A DNA stretch of 64,000 bases from Callorhinus ursinus (GCF_003265705.1 NW_020312867.1:2817307-2881306), one strand, 5' to 3'; numbered from the stretch's first letter, positions 10,137 through 21,651 are shown. Numbers and translations are program-made. The notes: generated from the letters alone by a model not told the origin.

Positions 10137-10838
10137 CTTCATGTAGCTTTCCTGCACAAGGTGCTCCAGAGGAGAGAAATGGGAAGAGTGCCCCAGCACA
10201 TGGCAACTGCGTGGCAGTCTGAGCTGGTGATAGCTGCCTTTGTTGCCTTTGAGGATAACGGGCTGAATGTAGAGCCCTGCAGTTTTTTTTTTCCTAAAAG
10301 TGACAGAATTTATGATTCTGAAAGAGTGTAGTATAGATGCTTTTTCCAAGAATGTGCAAAATGCTTGCAACTTCTATTGTGGAATGACCTTGAGAACTAG
10401 TAGCCCATTCTTTTAAATATCCTTCATGGTCAGTAATCTTCATCTTGTGAAGATGTTTTTTAGGTTTTGAAACAATCCAAAGTCATTCAGGACCAAATCC
10501 AGGGAAACATTTTAGGGGTCAAGTTGGGTTCTGGTAGTAAAGGAATGGGACTAATTTTCTAGTGTGGCGCTGAAGGTGATTTTTGGTAGAGGAGTTGTGA
10601 GCATTGTTTGCATCATGTGGATAAATGTGTTACCACTTTACACGATGTCCAGGTTGAAGGAAATACCATTCATTCTCTGTCCTGTTCACAGTGTGCTTTA
10701 GGTTTTAATATTGAGTTGACATCCTAACTCCTGGATTCATGGCAGGAGGGAGCTAAGTACTGTTTTTCATTGTTCTCTATTTTTAATAATTTGCATTATA
10801 AAATTGCACATTATTAAAAGCTTTCTTTTGTCTTTGTG
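10137..10838 (+). other. DSN1: DSN1 3'UTR
   Basis: Unique, moderately AT-rich sequence between the stop codon and the ATTAAA signal, without an obvious SINE. The cleavage point near 10833-10845 is inferred from the signal and the T/G-rich sequence after it. Confidence 0.7.
10813..10818 (+). terminator. DSN1 poly(A) signal ATTAAA
   Basis: The common variant hexamer ATTAAA is followed within 10-30 bases by a T/G-rich stretch (TTTCTTTTGTCTTTGTG), the expected downstream element. No AATAAA was seen between the stop codon and this point. Confidence 0.7.
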
Positions 10839-11126
10839 TATACACTGAGCATATAAAAAATTTTTTTAAGGCAGTGGGGGCTTAGCAGAAAATAGGATTC
10901 TTTGCCAAGATGCTGAAGTGAACAGTAGTGTGGAAATATGCCTCAGCATTAATTACCAGGAAAACACCAACTAATTTATTGTTAATGTTTCTTATTCTCT
11001 GATCCTCCTAATAGGATAAAGCCTACTTCATTTAAATACCCAGTCATAATCTTAAGTCTTAAACCTTGGCCTAAGTACCAATTAGGGAAAGGTGGTGTCT
11101 CCTTCCTTTGACCTACATTCCTTTTT

Positions 11127-11289
11127 TTTTTTTTTTTTTAAGAGATTTTATTTATTTATTTGCCAGAGGGAGAAGCAGGCTTCTTGCTAAGCAGGGAGCC
11201 CCACACAAAACTTGATCCCAGGACCCCACGATCATGACCTGAGCCAAAGGCAGATGCTTTACTGACTGAGCCATCCAGGCACCCCCCCC
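11127..11289 (-). repeat. CAN-SINE
   Basis: TSD ACATTCCTTTTT at 11115-11126 and 11290-11301. The middle GA-rich part is short. Confidence 0.88.
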
Positions 11290-11309
11290 ACATTCCTTTT
11301 TCTTTCATG

Positions 11310-11860
11310 TATTTACAGAGCCCCTGCTATATGCCAGGTATAGTTCTAAGAACTGGGGAGAGAACGAAGAACAAAAACAGACATGGGAGTTGCTCATAGT
11401 GTCTGGAACTTTGTAGTCATGTGACCTATGTGTTAAAAGCCTAAGTGCCACTTCAACCGAGAAAAAGTTATTTAACCTCTTATCTGTAAGATTGGGAGAA
11501 AGATAGAACTTATATCACAGGGATGCTATAAGTTAGATTAAAAAGTATAAATTTAGAACAGTGGTATCAATGTGCTGGAGGGGCAAAAGCTTGAACAACT
11601 GGGTGGATTAATAGAGCAGCTAATGAGGTGAGAAAGCTAGTAGTTCAATTTGAGATACCAAATAGAGAAGTCAACTAGACCATTGGATATAGACATGGAA
11701 AATTGGGTAGAGACATTTGGACTGGAGATAAAATTTGGAAGTAACTGATATGTAGCTGTTGAAGCCTTGAGAATGGATAATATTGATTGTCAAAGCTAGA
11801 GCAAGAGGGAAACTTTGGACAGCCCCAAGGAAAGCTGGGGCTCTTAAGCATCAGAGGAGT
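11310..11860 (-). repeat. L2-like fragments
   Basis: GCCCCTGCTATATGCCAGGT at the start is antisense L2 3' end; the rest is a degenerate GA-rich mammalian repeat. Confidence 0.4.
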
Positions 11861-11879
11861 GGTGTTAGTTGCCTACTCT

Positions 11880-11995
11880 TTCAGAAGCAGAGTAGTATAA
11901 TGGAAAGAGTTTGAAGTGAATCTTTATCTCTTATGCTCAAATTTACTCATCTGTAAAATGGGGATAGATCACACCTCTCCCAGGTGATTGGACCC
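11880..11995 (+). repeat. MIR fragment
   Basis: TTTACTCATCTGTAAAATGG followed by GGGATAGATC, preceded by a diverged MIR head. Confidence 0.6.
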
Positions 11996-12114
11996 TCTGT
12001 CATTTTATTTATTACATCATATTGCATTTTTTGTTTGTAAGAATTTGTTCAAACTCAAGGGTAAAAAGTGTGTTTTTGTCTGCATCTTCAACAGCCAAAT
12101 AAGTTAGAGCATAG

Positions 12115-12275
12115 AAAAATAATACTTATAAGCTCTAAGGATTTTACATGCATACAGACCACAACTTAGGTAGCTTGTATTTTTTTGTCACTATAGATGA
12201 GGAACTCAAGCAGTCAGAGGCTTAATAATCTAACCAAGGACATAGAGATAGTAGAACCAATTTGGCACTCTGTGT
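12115..12275 (-). repeat. MIR fragment
   Basis: Antisense MIR order: GATGAGGAACTCAAG, then TAACCAAGGACATAGAG, then AGAACCAATTTGG. Confidence 0.6.
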
Positions 12276-12554
12276 TAACAGATAAATCATAAAAGTCTGT
12301 GCTCAGTTAACTTCAGTTTCCCCTCTTCCCAAGTTTCCTTCAGGAATTGTGCTTGACGAGTAACAATGTTACAGACAGTTGCTGTCCTTGACATGTTTGG
12401 TAAAATTCCTTCCGTTTGTCCTAATTTAGTTTTTAGTCAGTGAGATTAACCAAGAATCTCTTTCAGGGAGGGTATTATGTCTTTTATATTTTGGTGTTAT
12501 ATCGTTGGGTCATTAAGCTTAATCTGTAAACGTTCTTAAAACAAAAACACACCA

Positions 12555-12743
12555 GGGGTGCCTGGGTAGCTCAGTAGATTAAGCGACTGCCTTCGGCCCA
12601 GGTCATGATTCCAGGGTCCTGGGATCGGGCCCCACGTTGGGCTCCCTGCTGAGCGGGGAGCCTGCCTCTCACTCTCCCTCTGCCTGCTCGTACTCTCCCT
12701 CTCTCTCTAATAAAAAATTAAAAATCTTAAAAAAAAAAAAAAA
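12555..12743 (+). repeat. CAN-SINE
   Basis: TSD ACAAAAACACACCA at 12541-12554 and a close copy at 12744-12757. Confidence 0.9.
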
Positions 12744-12879
12744 ACAAACACACACCAAAACTCCATTTCTCTGTGGCACCCAAGAAAGGAGGTGGTGTGG
12801 CTGGCAGTTGTAATAGAGATAGAATGGAGGACTGGGAATTAGGGGCCCTGAATCTTGGATTCTAGTTCTTCAGTTAACT

Positions 12880-12960
12880 GTACTCATTCACCAAAAATTT
12901 GGTAAGCGCCTCCCACAAGCCAAGCACTGTGCTAGGCTATGTGCCCTTGGGTACATCTCT
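12880..12960 (-). repeat. L2 fragment
   Basis: CATTCACCAAAAATTTGGTA followed by CCAAGCACTGTGCTAGGC, the antisense L2 end. Confidence 0.45.
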
Positions 12961-13155
12961 GGATCCACGTAAAAGGAGGATGCCTTCCTTGCCTTGCAAG
13001 AGTTTTTTTTTTGCTGTTGTTCTTAAGAGCTTCACTAGGATCTGATTTGGCGGAAAGGGAGGAGGCGGGCCAGACGCAGCACTCAACGCCCCTCCCTCCG
13101 GGCCGCTCTAGTTTTAGGTTCTCCGGGGAGACTCCGCAACATGAAAAACTACAGC

Positions 13156-13167
13156 CAAGATGGCGCC
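13156..13167 (+). promoter_or_regulatory. YY1 / TISU-like element CAAGATGGCGCC
   Basis: Differs by one base from the TISU consensus SAASATGGCGGC and contains the YY1 core AAGATGGC. Its ATG (13160) has A at -3 and G at +4. TISU elements are known to serve both as a promoter site and as a start for messages with very short leaders. Confidence 0.6.
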
Positions 13168-13223
13168 ACAGGGCCCTCACGGCTCAGCCACCATCTTCTC
13201 GGTAGTTCCCGAGGGGGCAGGCA

Positions 13224-13269
13224 CAGCGCGCCTGCGCGGCCCCGGCACCCTCAGCGCGCCTGCGCGGCC
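13224..13269. promoter_or_regulatory. Duplicated NRF1-like sites
   Basis: The 18-mer CAGCGCGCCTGCGCGGCC occurs at 13224-13241 and again at 13252-13269. Its reverse complement holds CGCGCAGGCGCG, which fits the NRF1 consensus YGCGCAYGCGCR closely. Binding is inferred. Confidence 0.55.
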
Positions 13270-13844
13270 GCAGAGCCTTCCCCGCCCCTCTCACAGCCGC
13301 CACCGCTGCTGCTGCTGCCGCTGCTGCACTGCTGGCGGGTGCCCGCGCCTCAGGTGAGTGAGCGCATCAGCCTGGCCCGCTGGGGACGCGAGGCGCTGCC
13401 TGCGGGGGCGTCGCTCCCCGTGCTTTCTCCTTCCGCTCCTCATCTCCGCGGCGCGCGGGGGCTCGCGGTGCCAGCCTCCTCCGGGTCCCCCTGCGCCCTT
13501 CGCTCTCCCCGCCGGCGGGACCCGGGTCAGTCCGGCCTCCCTCAGCCGCTCCCCGCGCCGGGGCTTCGGGGCCTGGCAACGAAGCCGCCGATGACAGCGT
13601 GCGGGCGCCCGACCCCCTCGGTCTCAGGGACGCACCTTAAGCGCGCCCCCCTTTCCCGCTCCTGCCGAACAGGCGGCATAGGTCGGTGGGCCTTGGGTCG
13701 GGCGTTCACCCACCCCGCCCGTCCCGAAGCCAGGGAGCTTGAAAGGTGGGCCGGGAGCTCGCGTTGCGTGCGTGCGACCCCGGGGCAGCGAGGAGTACCC
13801 TCGGGCTGGACCCCACGATGACCGTGCGAGGGAGGGGCTTCTTA

Positions 13845-14215
13845 GCCCCACTTTACAGATGAGGAAACTGAGGCACAGGTGAAGTGCCCTGCCCAAGGTC
13901 ACGCGCTTGATAGGGGCAAGGGCTAGCTCTTGAAGTCAGGGTCTCGGGCTTTCAGGCCAGTACAGTTAGAATTTGGTCTTGTACCTTTAAAATTTTTTGA
14001 AATACACTTGTATCTCTGGAGTTGCTGCTTCAACGTCATAAAAGTAGGCTGTGAAAACAGTATCTTGTTGGAGTATAATTGAGGTGTTACTGTAATAATA
14101 ATAATAGTAGTAGTGTGTTGTTGATAAAAGCTCACCTTCATCCAATGCTTGCCGTGTGCCAGGGATATTATTAAACATTTTATGATGATTATCTCAATAC
14201 CTCAGCATTTCCCAA
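13845..14215 (-). repeat. MIR at the edge of the CpG island
   Basis: TTTACAGATGAGGAAACTGA then GCCCAAGGTCACGCG, and later ATGCTTGCCGTGTGCCAGGG. A TAA/TAG triplet run lies at 14094-14114. Confidence 0.75.
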
Positions 14216-14724
14216 TCCAGTGCGTCCCCAGCTTCCCCCCCTCCCCCTCGAAGCTGGCCTCCAAGTCACAGGTAGACAGACTAGAACCTCTTGGCTTAGG
14301 AGGCAAGGAAGCTCTCTCATGGTACCTCACTGGCAGAACAAGGATAAGCCTTGTCTGCCCGCATCCAAAGTTTACCCCCAGTCTGGCCCCGCAGAGGATA
14401 TAATTAGTCTTCCTTTTCTGGCTGCCAGGAGAGCAGGACTGGGCTAGCTGGGCTGGCGGGATCTGGAGGTGACAGAGCAAATTTGGCGAGCACTCACCTC
14501 ATTCTGGGGCTTTTGGGCTCTGTTCCAACGCTGGGCTTGAACATCTCAGTATTTAAGATAAAGTAAGAGAAAGAAGGCATTGACAAAGTGGTGGTGAATA
14601 CAAGAAGCCTCCATGATTTAAAGTCCCAAAGGAACAGCTGTAAAAATATGTGAATGTTTCTTCCCCAAAATAACTAGCTCAGGTGTCTTTTTTTCTCCCT
14701 TAGGAAATCTTCCTATACACTTCA

Positions 14725-14925
14725 AAGCTCCATTAACTCACCACCTTTTCTGTGAAGTCTTCCTTGCTTGATTTTCCCAATTAGAATCACACACATACAC
14801 AGTAGGGTAGAAGCTTCAGTCTTACCCTCAGGACTATTCGCCCCTTGAGGTCAGGTCTGCTTTGCAGCTCCAAGTGCTTGGTTCATAGTAGGCATTGGTA
14901 AAGACTCTGTGAATTTCCACTGCTC
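14725..14925 (+). repeat. L2 3' end
   Basis: TGAAGTCTTCCTTGCTTGA, then CCCCTTGAGGTCAGGTCTG, then GGTTCATAGTAGGCATTGG. Confidence 0.6.
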
Positions 14926-15733
14926 CTTTTCATTACTCAGAGTGATGTTTTCCTGCTGCCCTTCTGTTCCTCCTCCTTGCCCTTCATTTTCTCTTTGCTG
15001 TCCTTTCCTTTAGATTCAGCTTCTGGTTGAATCTGACCTGTCACTCAGAGGTCTCCATTCCACCCTGTTTCTGCAAATTTGCAGATAAGGGTGTTGCATC
15101 AAGAAGCCTATTTATCCCCAACAGTGGAGTTGGTGTATGCCACATAAGTGTACAGGGCAGTTTTTATTTGCATGTTGTAGTAAGGTAGCCTGAGGCTTAC
15201 CGCCTTTCAGTCTATCCCTAGATACATGTGAGAATTTTTACATTCTTTTGCCTTATGTGGCAGACAACCCTTGGTGCTATCAGAGTAACTGGAATTTTTT
15301 CCTTAAATCGCTTCATACTATTTGCAGTAATAAGTATTCAAAGGGCTCTTTGGGAGGCAGATCTATATATAGGTTTTCTACATAAATGAAGCTTTTTAAA
15401 GAGCTTTTCCAAATAATTCTCTGCAAATATGTCAAGCTGTTAATGTATATAAAGCATGGTATACGATTTTCAATTGAATAATTTATTGAATAAAATATCC
15501 TTTTAAAAGAGCCTCCTAGCTAACTGGGAAACACCATATCTAGCTGTAACTCAAGTCAAGTCTAAAAATTGGTTATGATAGCATTATAAGCAACAATATG
15601 ACAATATAATGAGACATTTCATAAAATCATACACAGTTGAAGTTGAAAGGAAACATCAAGTCATTTTGAAGTAGGGTGGTAAAAAAAAAAAAAAAAAAAC
15701 CCTGGCTTGGCTAGGGTGGCTTGGGATTAAAAT

Positions 15734-16030
15734 AGTGGTTCTCAACCCTTAGTGTGCATTAGAATCGCCTGAAGACTTTAAAACCCAGATTTTAGGGGGT
15801 GCCTGCCTGACTCAGTCGGTAGAGCACGCAACTCTTGATCTCTGGGTCATGAGTTCAAGCCACGTTGGGCGTGGCGCTTACTAAACAATTAAAAAATAAA
15901 ACCATACTGTGGGGGGCCCCACTTCCAGAGTTTCTGATTTAGTAGGTCCAGAGTGGGGCCTGGGAATTTGTATTTCTAACAAATTCTCAGATGATGCTGA
16001 TGCATCTAATCCAGGGACAACACTGAGAAC
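15734..16030 (+). repeat. MER5A hAT element split by a CAN-SINE
   Basis: Starts AGTGGTTCTCAACCCTTAG and ends CACTGAGAAC; inner text AGTTTCTGATTTAGTAGGTC is diagnostic. Interrupted at 15795-15900. Confidence 0.78.
15795..15900 (+). repeat. Old short CAN-SINE in MER5A
   Basis: GGGGGTGCCTGCCTGACTCA head and CGTTGGGCGTGGCGCTTACT body without the long GA-rich tail. Confidence 0.85.
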
Positions 16031-16179
16031 TTCAACTGGATTTGAAAGTTGAGAAGTTAGAGTCAGAAACTGTCAGAGAACTTATTCCAAAAAAGTATAA
16101 AAGTGTGTGTTCTATACCAGGATAGGAAAGCTCTGGAAAGATAGATTCCAAACTGTAATAGTAGTCACTACTCATGGAA

Positions 16180-16290
16180 GTAGGATTTAGGGGGTTGGAG
16201 AATTCACTTTGTATTCTATACCTTTCTATCTTACTTTTGCATTGTACACATATTCCTTTTGTATTAAAAAGGGAAGAAAAGTAAGAGTCC
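16180..16290 (+). repeat. L1 3'-end fragment
   Basis: TTGCATTGTACACATATTCC and nearby T-rich text resemble the 3' end of old L1. Weak. Confidence 0.35.
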
Positions 16291-16339
16291 TTTTTGAAGA
16301 TATAAATATTTATGGATTTAAAAAGAGCTTGCTGCAGTA

Positions 16340-16555
16340 ATCTAGTGTCATACAATAAACATTTTTAGACTGTATGCCAGATGCTACTAGGTTCTGGAAA
16401 TACAAAACCTTTGCTAAAGCTTGCAGTCCGGTCATGGAGATGGGCAGATAACAGTTCTACATAGTGTCATGTGAGCTTCCTAAGGATAAGGGTCTAGCTT
16501 TGTGCATGGCAGATGATAGGCATTTGGTAAATGATGAGTGAATGAGCAAATGCAG
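16340..16555. repeat. L2-related fragments
   Basis: An antisense piece (TGCCAGATGCTACTAGGTTC) runs into a sense piece (GGTAAATGATGAGTGAATGA). Confidence 0.4.
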
Positions 16556-17667
16556 GCAAGAAGTGAGGATAGAAAGAGAAAGAAAGGGCAAATGGGAGAT
16601 TCTGGAAGCAAAATTGGCAAGCCTGAACAGGGATGATAAAAGGAAAAGGTGCTTCAAGGACTTCCAGATCCAAAGATTGATAACATTTTGATTGGGTTTA
16701 CGGCAGAACTGAGTGTCAAGTTGTCTATTCTGAAAGACCTTTTTAAATCAAGTCCCCCCTCCCTTTTTAAGAGACTGATAGTAATAGCACACAAAAACTT
16801 AACCTAGTTTGAGGGTATTTACCAGATTTCAGGGTTTTCTTTAATAATGAAAATTTTTATTCTTAACCACAATGCTAATTTTATTGTATTTATAATATTT
16901 ATCTTCAATTTTGCCACATCAATTGCTCTTTTATTAATTGGAAATTAACTAAGACATACGGAGGTTGTCTTAAATGCCATGCAGAAATGGGTGGTATTGT
17001 ATCTTCATCTTATTTCTTCAGTGAAGGGATGGTACAATTCTGTCATGTTTTCCATAACACCTCACAGTTTGACCTATTCTTAGTCCTAAGTAAATATCCA
17101 TTGTTGATGGCTAAATGGGGTGTACTTTGGAGGAAATGTGGCTCACTGCATTCTGAGGTGACTTCTATATAAACACTAATTACATTACCAAACAGCCTGC
17201 GCTATTAAACTTGGTAAAGAACATATGATATGGAGTAGGTGTTTTCCCCAGCTAGCTTTTTGTTTAGATTTTGTACTTTTTATCTTCCTCAGAGATTTAA
17301 TATAGAAAATGAAAATTCATTTCCCAAGTAAAGGGGTGGCTTCCCCCAGGCTTTGGCTACATTTTTGACTATAGTCCCCTCACCACTTAAAAATGTCCAC
17401 AGTCTAGTTTGAGTTTTCAGTTTATCAAGTATAAATTTCTGATACAGCCATTCTTTACACTTTATTTTATTACCTCTTATTTTGTTTTTTGTTGTTACAG
17501 GTTTTGCAGTATCTTTTTAAAGATAATGCTGTTTCAGGCCTGGGGGCCATAGTTGTTGTGTTGTAGGAACTGTGAGTTTGATAGCCTAAACCCTCATTAA
17601 TGCAATAAATCAGGATAAGGAAAATTGTATGGAGCTCATAAAAACTGTATGAAGTTGCTTCCTATTT

Positions 17668-17855
17668 TTTTTTTTTAAAGATTATTCATTTGAGAGAGAG
17701 AATGAGAGATAGAGAGCACGAGAGGGAAGAGGGTCAGAGGGAGAAGCAGACTCCCCGCTGAGCAGGGAGCCTGATGTGGGACTCGATCTCGGGACTCCAG
17801 GATCATGACCTGAGCCGAAGGCAGTCGCCCAACCAACTGAGCCACCCAGGCGCCC
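17668..17855 (-). repeat. CAN-SINE
   Basis: Perfect TSD AGTTGCTTCCTATTT at 17653-17667 and 17856-17870. Confidence 0.93.
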
Positions 17856-17996
17856 AGTTGCTTCCTATTTATAATGATATCTTAAGGTTAGAAGTCTTGT
17901 CAGCTTTTCATTTAATTGGTAATTGTCATATGGTAATCTTCTTAGAAATATCATTTGCTTTCAAAACAGACATAGTTTATTAAAAATGACAGTTTT

Positions 17997-18189
17997 GGGC
18001 GCCTGGGTGGCTCAGTCATTATGCATCTGCCTTCGGCTCGGGTCATGATCCCAGGGTCCTGGGATCAAGCCCACATCAGGCTCCCAGCTCAGCAGGAGGC
18101 TGGCTTCTCCCTCTCCCACTCGCCCTGCTTGTGTTCCCTCTTTCCCTGTGTCTCTCTCTGTCAAATAAATAAAATCTTCAAAAAAAAAA
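17997..18189 (+). repeat. CAN-SINE
   Basis: TSD AATGACAGTTTT at 17985-17996 and AAAGACAGTTTT at 18190-18201. Confidence 0.93.
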
Positions 18190-18405
18190 AAAGACAGTTT
18201 TATCCTTACAGTGCTTGTACATTTTTAAGCCTGCACTTTCAACTTATGGATAAAAGTTGAATACTTTTTTAAATTATGAGATTTGAGCTCAGAAGCCATT
18301 TTATGTGAAATTTGGCAGATAGAGGAGAAGAGAGGAATCAGGCTATTGTCTCTTTATTTCTGCAGTTGAGAAAGCTCTGGAGACAGGTCCCCTCCTGCCA
18401 CTCTT

Positions 18406-18570
18406 TTTTTTTTTTTTTAAGATTTATTTATTCAACAGAGACAGTGAGAGAGGGAACACAAGGAGGGGAAGTGGGAGAGGGAGAAGCAGGCTTCCCGCTG
18501 AGCAGGGAGCGTGATGTGGGGGCTCGATCCCAGGACCCTGGGATCATGACCTGAGCCACCCAGGCGCCCC
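18406..18570 (-). repeat. CAN-SINE with internal deletion
   Basis: Flanks CCTCCTGCCACTCTT and CCTCCTGCCATTCTT form the TSD. About 20 bases of the tRNA-related part are missing before GAGCCACCCAGGCGCCCC. Confidence 0.92.
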
Positions 18571-18796
18571 GCCTCCTGCCATTCTTCAACTTTTGTAGAT
18601 ACTGCTTGTTTTTTGAGTCTTTGTGTTGGGAATAGTTTTAACAGGGTGTTAACTAAAATATAACTGGGTGATTAGATTGGGTAGGATAGATTGCTTTTCA
18701 GATACATCCAGGGTGCAGGGCACTCCTATTAAGGTGATAATGATCATAATACCTCAACTTTGTAGGGTGCTTTTTAGTTTTCAGAATTCTTTGGTC

Positions 18797-18978
18797 GGGC
18801 GCCTGGGTGGCTCAGATGGTTAAGCGTCTGCCTTCAGCTCAGGTCATGATCCCAGGGTCCTGGGATCGAGCCCCGCATCGGGCTCCCTGCTCCTTGGGAG
18901 CCTGCTTCTCCCTCTGCCCCCCTCTCTCTCTCTCTGTCTCTCATGAATACATAAATAAAATCTTAAAAAAAAAAAAAA
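18797..18978 (+). repeat. CAN-SINE
   Basis: Perfect 14-bp TSD AGAATTCTTTGGTC at 18783-18796 and 18979-18992. Confidence 0.95.
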
Positions 18979-19079
18979 AGAATTCTTTGGTCATTAAGAT
19001 CTTGGTAAACTCCGGTAGCCAAACCTGAAAAAATAAGCAGAATTAATGATTAGCTGGCATCAAGTAGAAAATTGGTTAT

Positions 19080-19260
19080 AGAGGCGTGCCCAGGCTCTAG
19101 ATGCAGGATGTTCAAGTTCAGTTTCTTCATCTGTAAAGTGGGGGAAGGTTATAGTACCTATCTTATAAATGGGTTGGGAAATAAAATGAAACAGTGAATG
19201 GATAAAGTGCTTATCGTGTTACCTGGTTCAGTGTATTAGGTTCGTATGAGTATTGAGTTA
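19080..19260 (+). repeat. MIR
   Basis: CAGTTTCTTCATCTGTAAAG then GGTTATAGTACCTATCTTAT. Confidence 0.65.
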
Positions 19261-20204
19261 CCACATCTTACAGCCCTTGTTTGTCCTTTGTCTCTACTCA
19301 GGCTGTCTTGAACAAATTGTTTTCAGGGATTCTGTCTTATAGCTGATGGGAATCCAGATCCCATCCCAAGAGCATGTATTAGAGCCTTGCCAGCAGTTTT
19401 CCTGCTATCCTGAGTTGCATCCTTCAAGAGTGGAAGACAGAGGGAAGTGCTTCTGCTTCTAGACTTACTTTAGTGTGACCACTGTGTTAGAGCTTCACCT
19501 GGTTGGTGGGTGTCTGGGATTAAAAGAAGGACCCTAGATGGGTGTTGCTGTGTTCCAGTAGTTATCTGTACCAGTACCCTGGAATGAATAGGATGATTAT
19601 ACAGCTCAGGCTCAGATTCCCAGCTTAGCAGTCTCTGCAAACCTATTTACCACCTGCTGCCATGCCAGAATAAGGAGTGACACACAACAGGAAGGTGGGC
19701 CTGTTGTAGGGGGTGCTGCTGTTTTCTTTTGAGAAAAATGCAAGATGTGCAGATGGCCTTTCCAGGGCTGAGGACCAGCAGGGGTGTTTCTGTTAGAATG
19801 AAGGTCTGTGAGCATGCTTTAGCAGCTGCCTTTGATCACTTCCCCGTCCCCCAACCTTTGCTTATGTGATAGCGCCCCTGAGGGTATTTCTTCTGGTGGA
19901 GAGTAACCCCGACTTTCCTTTAGGTAGTAAAAAGGTCAGTGAGCTGTGTTTTAAACATTGTTTCTTCCGTGGAGCTGGGTGGCTTGGCTTGTTTTTCTGG
20001 CTTTCTGGAGAGTCTCCTGAGACCCTTTCCTAAGGGCCCCCAGGAGACAGCAAAGAAACTAACATCTACTACCCTAGACACTAAAGGGGGTGCTTAAGTC
20101 AGTAGTTTTATGATTAGATTAATTCAGGCTTTAACCCTGGCAAAACTTAAGAGCCAAGTCATCAGATAATTGTGCTTATAGAGTGAGTATGGAATTTTGC
20201 CCAG

Positions 20205-20560
20205 TCCTCTGCCATATCTTTCAGAGCCTGGAATAGGAATCCAGGTGCCACTCCCAGCCCCACACCCAGTTGGTCATGTGAATTTAGGCAAATCACTTAA
20301 ATTTCTTTTTTTTTTTTTAAGATTTTATTTATTTGCCAGAGAGAGACAGCGAGAGAGGGAACACACACAGGGGGAGTAGGAAAGGGAGAAGCAGGCTTCC
20401 CGCTGAGCAGGGAGCCTGATGCGGGGCTCGATCCCAGGACCCTGAGATCATGACCTGAGCAGAAGGCAGTCAGTTAACCAACTGAGCCACCCATGTGCCC
20501 CCAGATCACTTAAATTTCTAAGCCTCTTTTCTCATCTGAGGATGAAGGCCTGACTCTAGA
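20205..20560 (+). repeat. MIR split by a CAN-SINE
   Basis: The left part ends TAGGCAAATCACTTAAATTT; the right part resumes ATCACTTAAATTTCTAAGCC and TCTCATCTGAGGATGA. Confidence 0.62.
20307..20504 (-). repeat. CAN-SINE in MIR
   Basis: Perfect 15-bp TSD ATCACTTAAATTTCT at 20292-20306 and 20505-20519. Confidence 0.93.
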
Positions 20561-20563
20561 CCA

Positions 20564-20930
20564 TTGGTTCTCAGCCCTGGCTGCATACAGAATCACCCAT
20601 GGAACTTTTTTTTTTTATTTTATTTAATTATTAGAGAGTGCACAAACAGGGGGAGAAGCAGAGGGAAAGAGAATCTGAAGCAGACTCCACGCTCAGTGCA
20701 GAGCCCGACACAGGGCCGAATCCCACAAATGCAAGATCATGACTTGAGCCAAAACTAAGAGTCAGATGCTTAACTGAGCCAGCCAGGCGCCCCCCCCCCC
20801 AACCATGGAACTTTAAAAACAATACTTGGGGCTTTCCCTCGCCTGATTAAATTGTATGTTTAGGGTTGGAGCCTGGGTATTGATGTTCCTCAAAGCTTTT
20901 CAAGTCTTTCTGATGTGTAGCTAAGAGAAC
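20564..20930 (+). repeat. MER5-type hAT element split by a CAN-SINE
   Basis: TTGGTTCTCAGCCCTGGCTG at one end and GATGTGTAGCTAAGAGAAC at the other. Confidence 0.6.
20609..20802 (-). repeat. CAN-SINE in the MER5-type element
   Basis: Perfect TSD CCATGGAACTTT at 20597-20608 and 20803-20814; a C-run follows the head. Confidence 0.9.
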
Positions 20931-21462
20931 AACTGGACAAGCAAGATGACCACGTTTTAAACAACTGTGTTATTCTTTTTTTCAGGAACTTTTACTGTCC
21001 ACACAGTAAAGTCTAATTCATGTGTTCTAACCAGCCCTGTCTTCTTTCCAGCCACATGGTTCTTGTCTCCTGGATGTTGTTCACATTTCTTTCTTTCCCA
21101 ACTTGATGTGCTCACATGGAATGTCCTTTCCTCCCATTCAGCTATACAAAACCTATCCATTCAAGGCCTATCATTGTTACTTCCTTTGGGATCACCCCAG
21201 TCCTTGCTCATTTCTCCTCTGCACTGGTTCCAAACTTCATTTAGCGCTAAATGCAGTGAACACTAGATGCAACGTTAAGACATGATACTCAAGCATTATT
21301 CCTCTTGGGGACATGGGACAGATGGAAATACCACTGGTTTGACTTGTATGCTGTTAAAACATCTGTGGATATCTTGTATTGTTGGCTGTCTCATTATGTG
21401 TGTATATCTTGTAACTATCAGTTGATGGATAGCTATCTATGACCTGACTCCAGTGGGCTTTT

Positions 21463-21651
21463 TTTTTTAAGATTTTATTTATTTGACAGAGAGAGAGCGA
21501 GCACACAAGCAGGGGGAGCGGCAGAGGCACAGGGAGAAGCAGGCTCCCCGCAGAGCATGGGGAGCCCAATGTGGGACTCGATCCCAGGACCCCAGGATTA
21601 TGACCCGAGCCGAAGGCAGCCGCTTAACCAACTGAGCCACCCAGGCACCCT
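21463..21651 (-). repeat. CAN-SINE
   Basis: TSD CCAGTGGGCTTTT at 21450-21462 versus CCAATGGGCATTT at 21652-21664. Confidence 0.92.

Larger units (their letters stand above)
10839..13039. other. DSN1-NDRG3 intergenic spacer
   Basis: About 2.2 kb holding two CAN-SINEs, L2-like fragments and MIR fragments of both orientations. No separate promoter or gene is seen. Confidence 0.7.
13140..13353 (+). other. NDRG3: NDRG3 exon 1 (5'UTR, start approximate)
   Basis: The 3' boundary is a strong donor, CAG|GTGAGTG, at 13353/13354; the 5' boundary is a guess from the YY1/TISU-like motif. The exon includes an imperfect (CTG)n-type run at about 13303-13335. It has no in-frame route to the NDRG3 start, because exon 2 carries TGA at 30629-30631 in the main frame. 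It does contain ATGs at 13141 and 13160 that open upstream ORFs. Confidence 0.75.
13040..13835 (+). promoter_or_regulatory. NDRG3: NDRG3 CpG-island promoter
   Basis: A sharply GC- and CpG-rich block stands out in an AT-rich window, with no TATA box. It holds a GC box (GGAGGCGGGCC near 13062), a YY1/TISU-like CAAGATGGCGCC at 13156-13167, a reverse YY1-like site near 13187-13197, and two identical 18-bp NRF1-like repeats at 13224-13241 and 13252-13269. It spans the non-coding first exon and the start of intron 1. Such architecture is typical of housekeeping promoters with dispersed start sites. The transcription start is inferred to lie near 13100-13150. Confidence 0.88.

Noticed and set aside
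13141..13821. Long open frame (226 codons) across the CpG island
   Set aside because: It runs through a strong splice donor (13354) into intron 1 and is explained by GC-rich sequence with few stops. After splicing, the same frame stops at 30629-30631.
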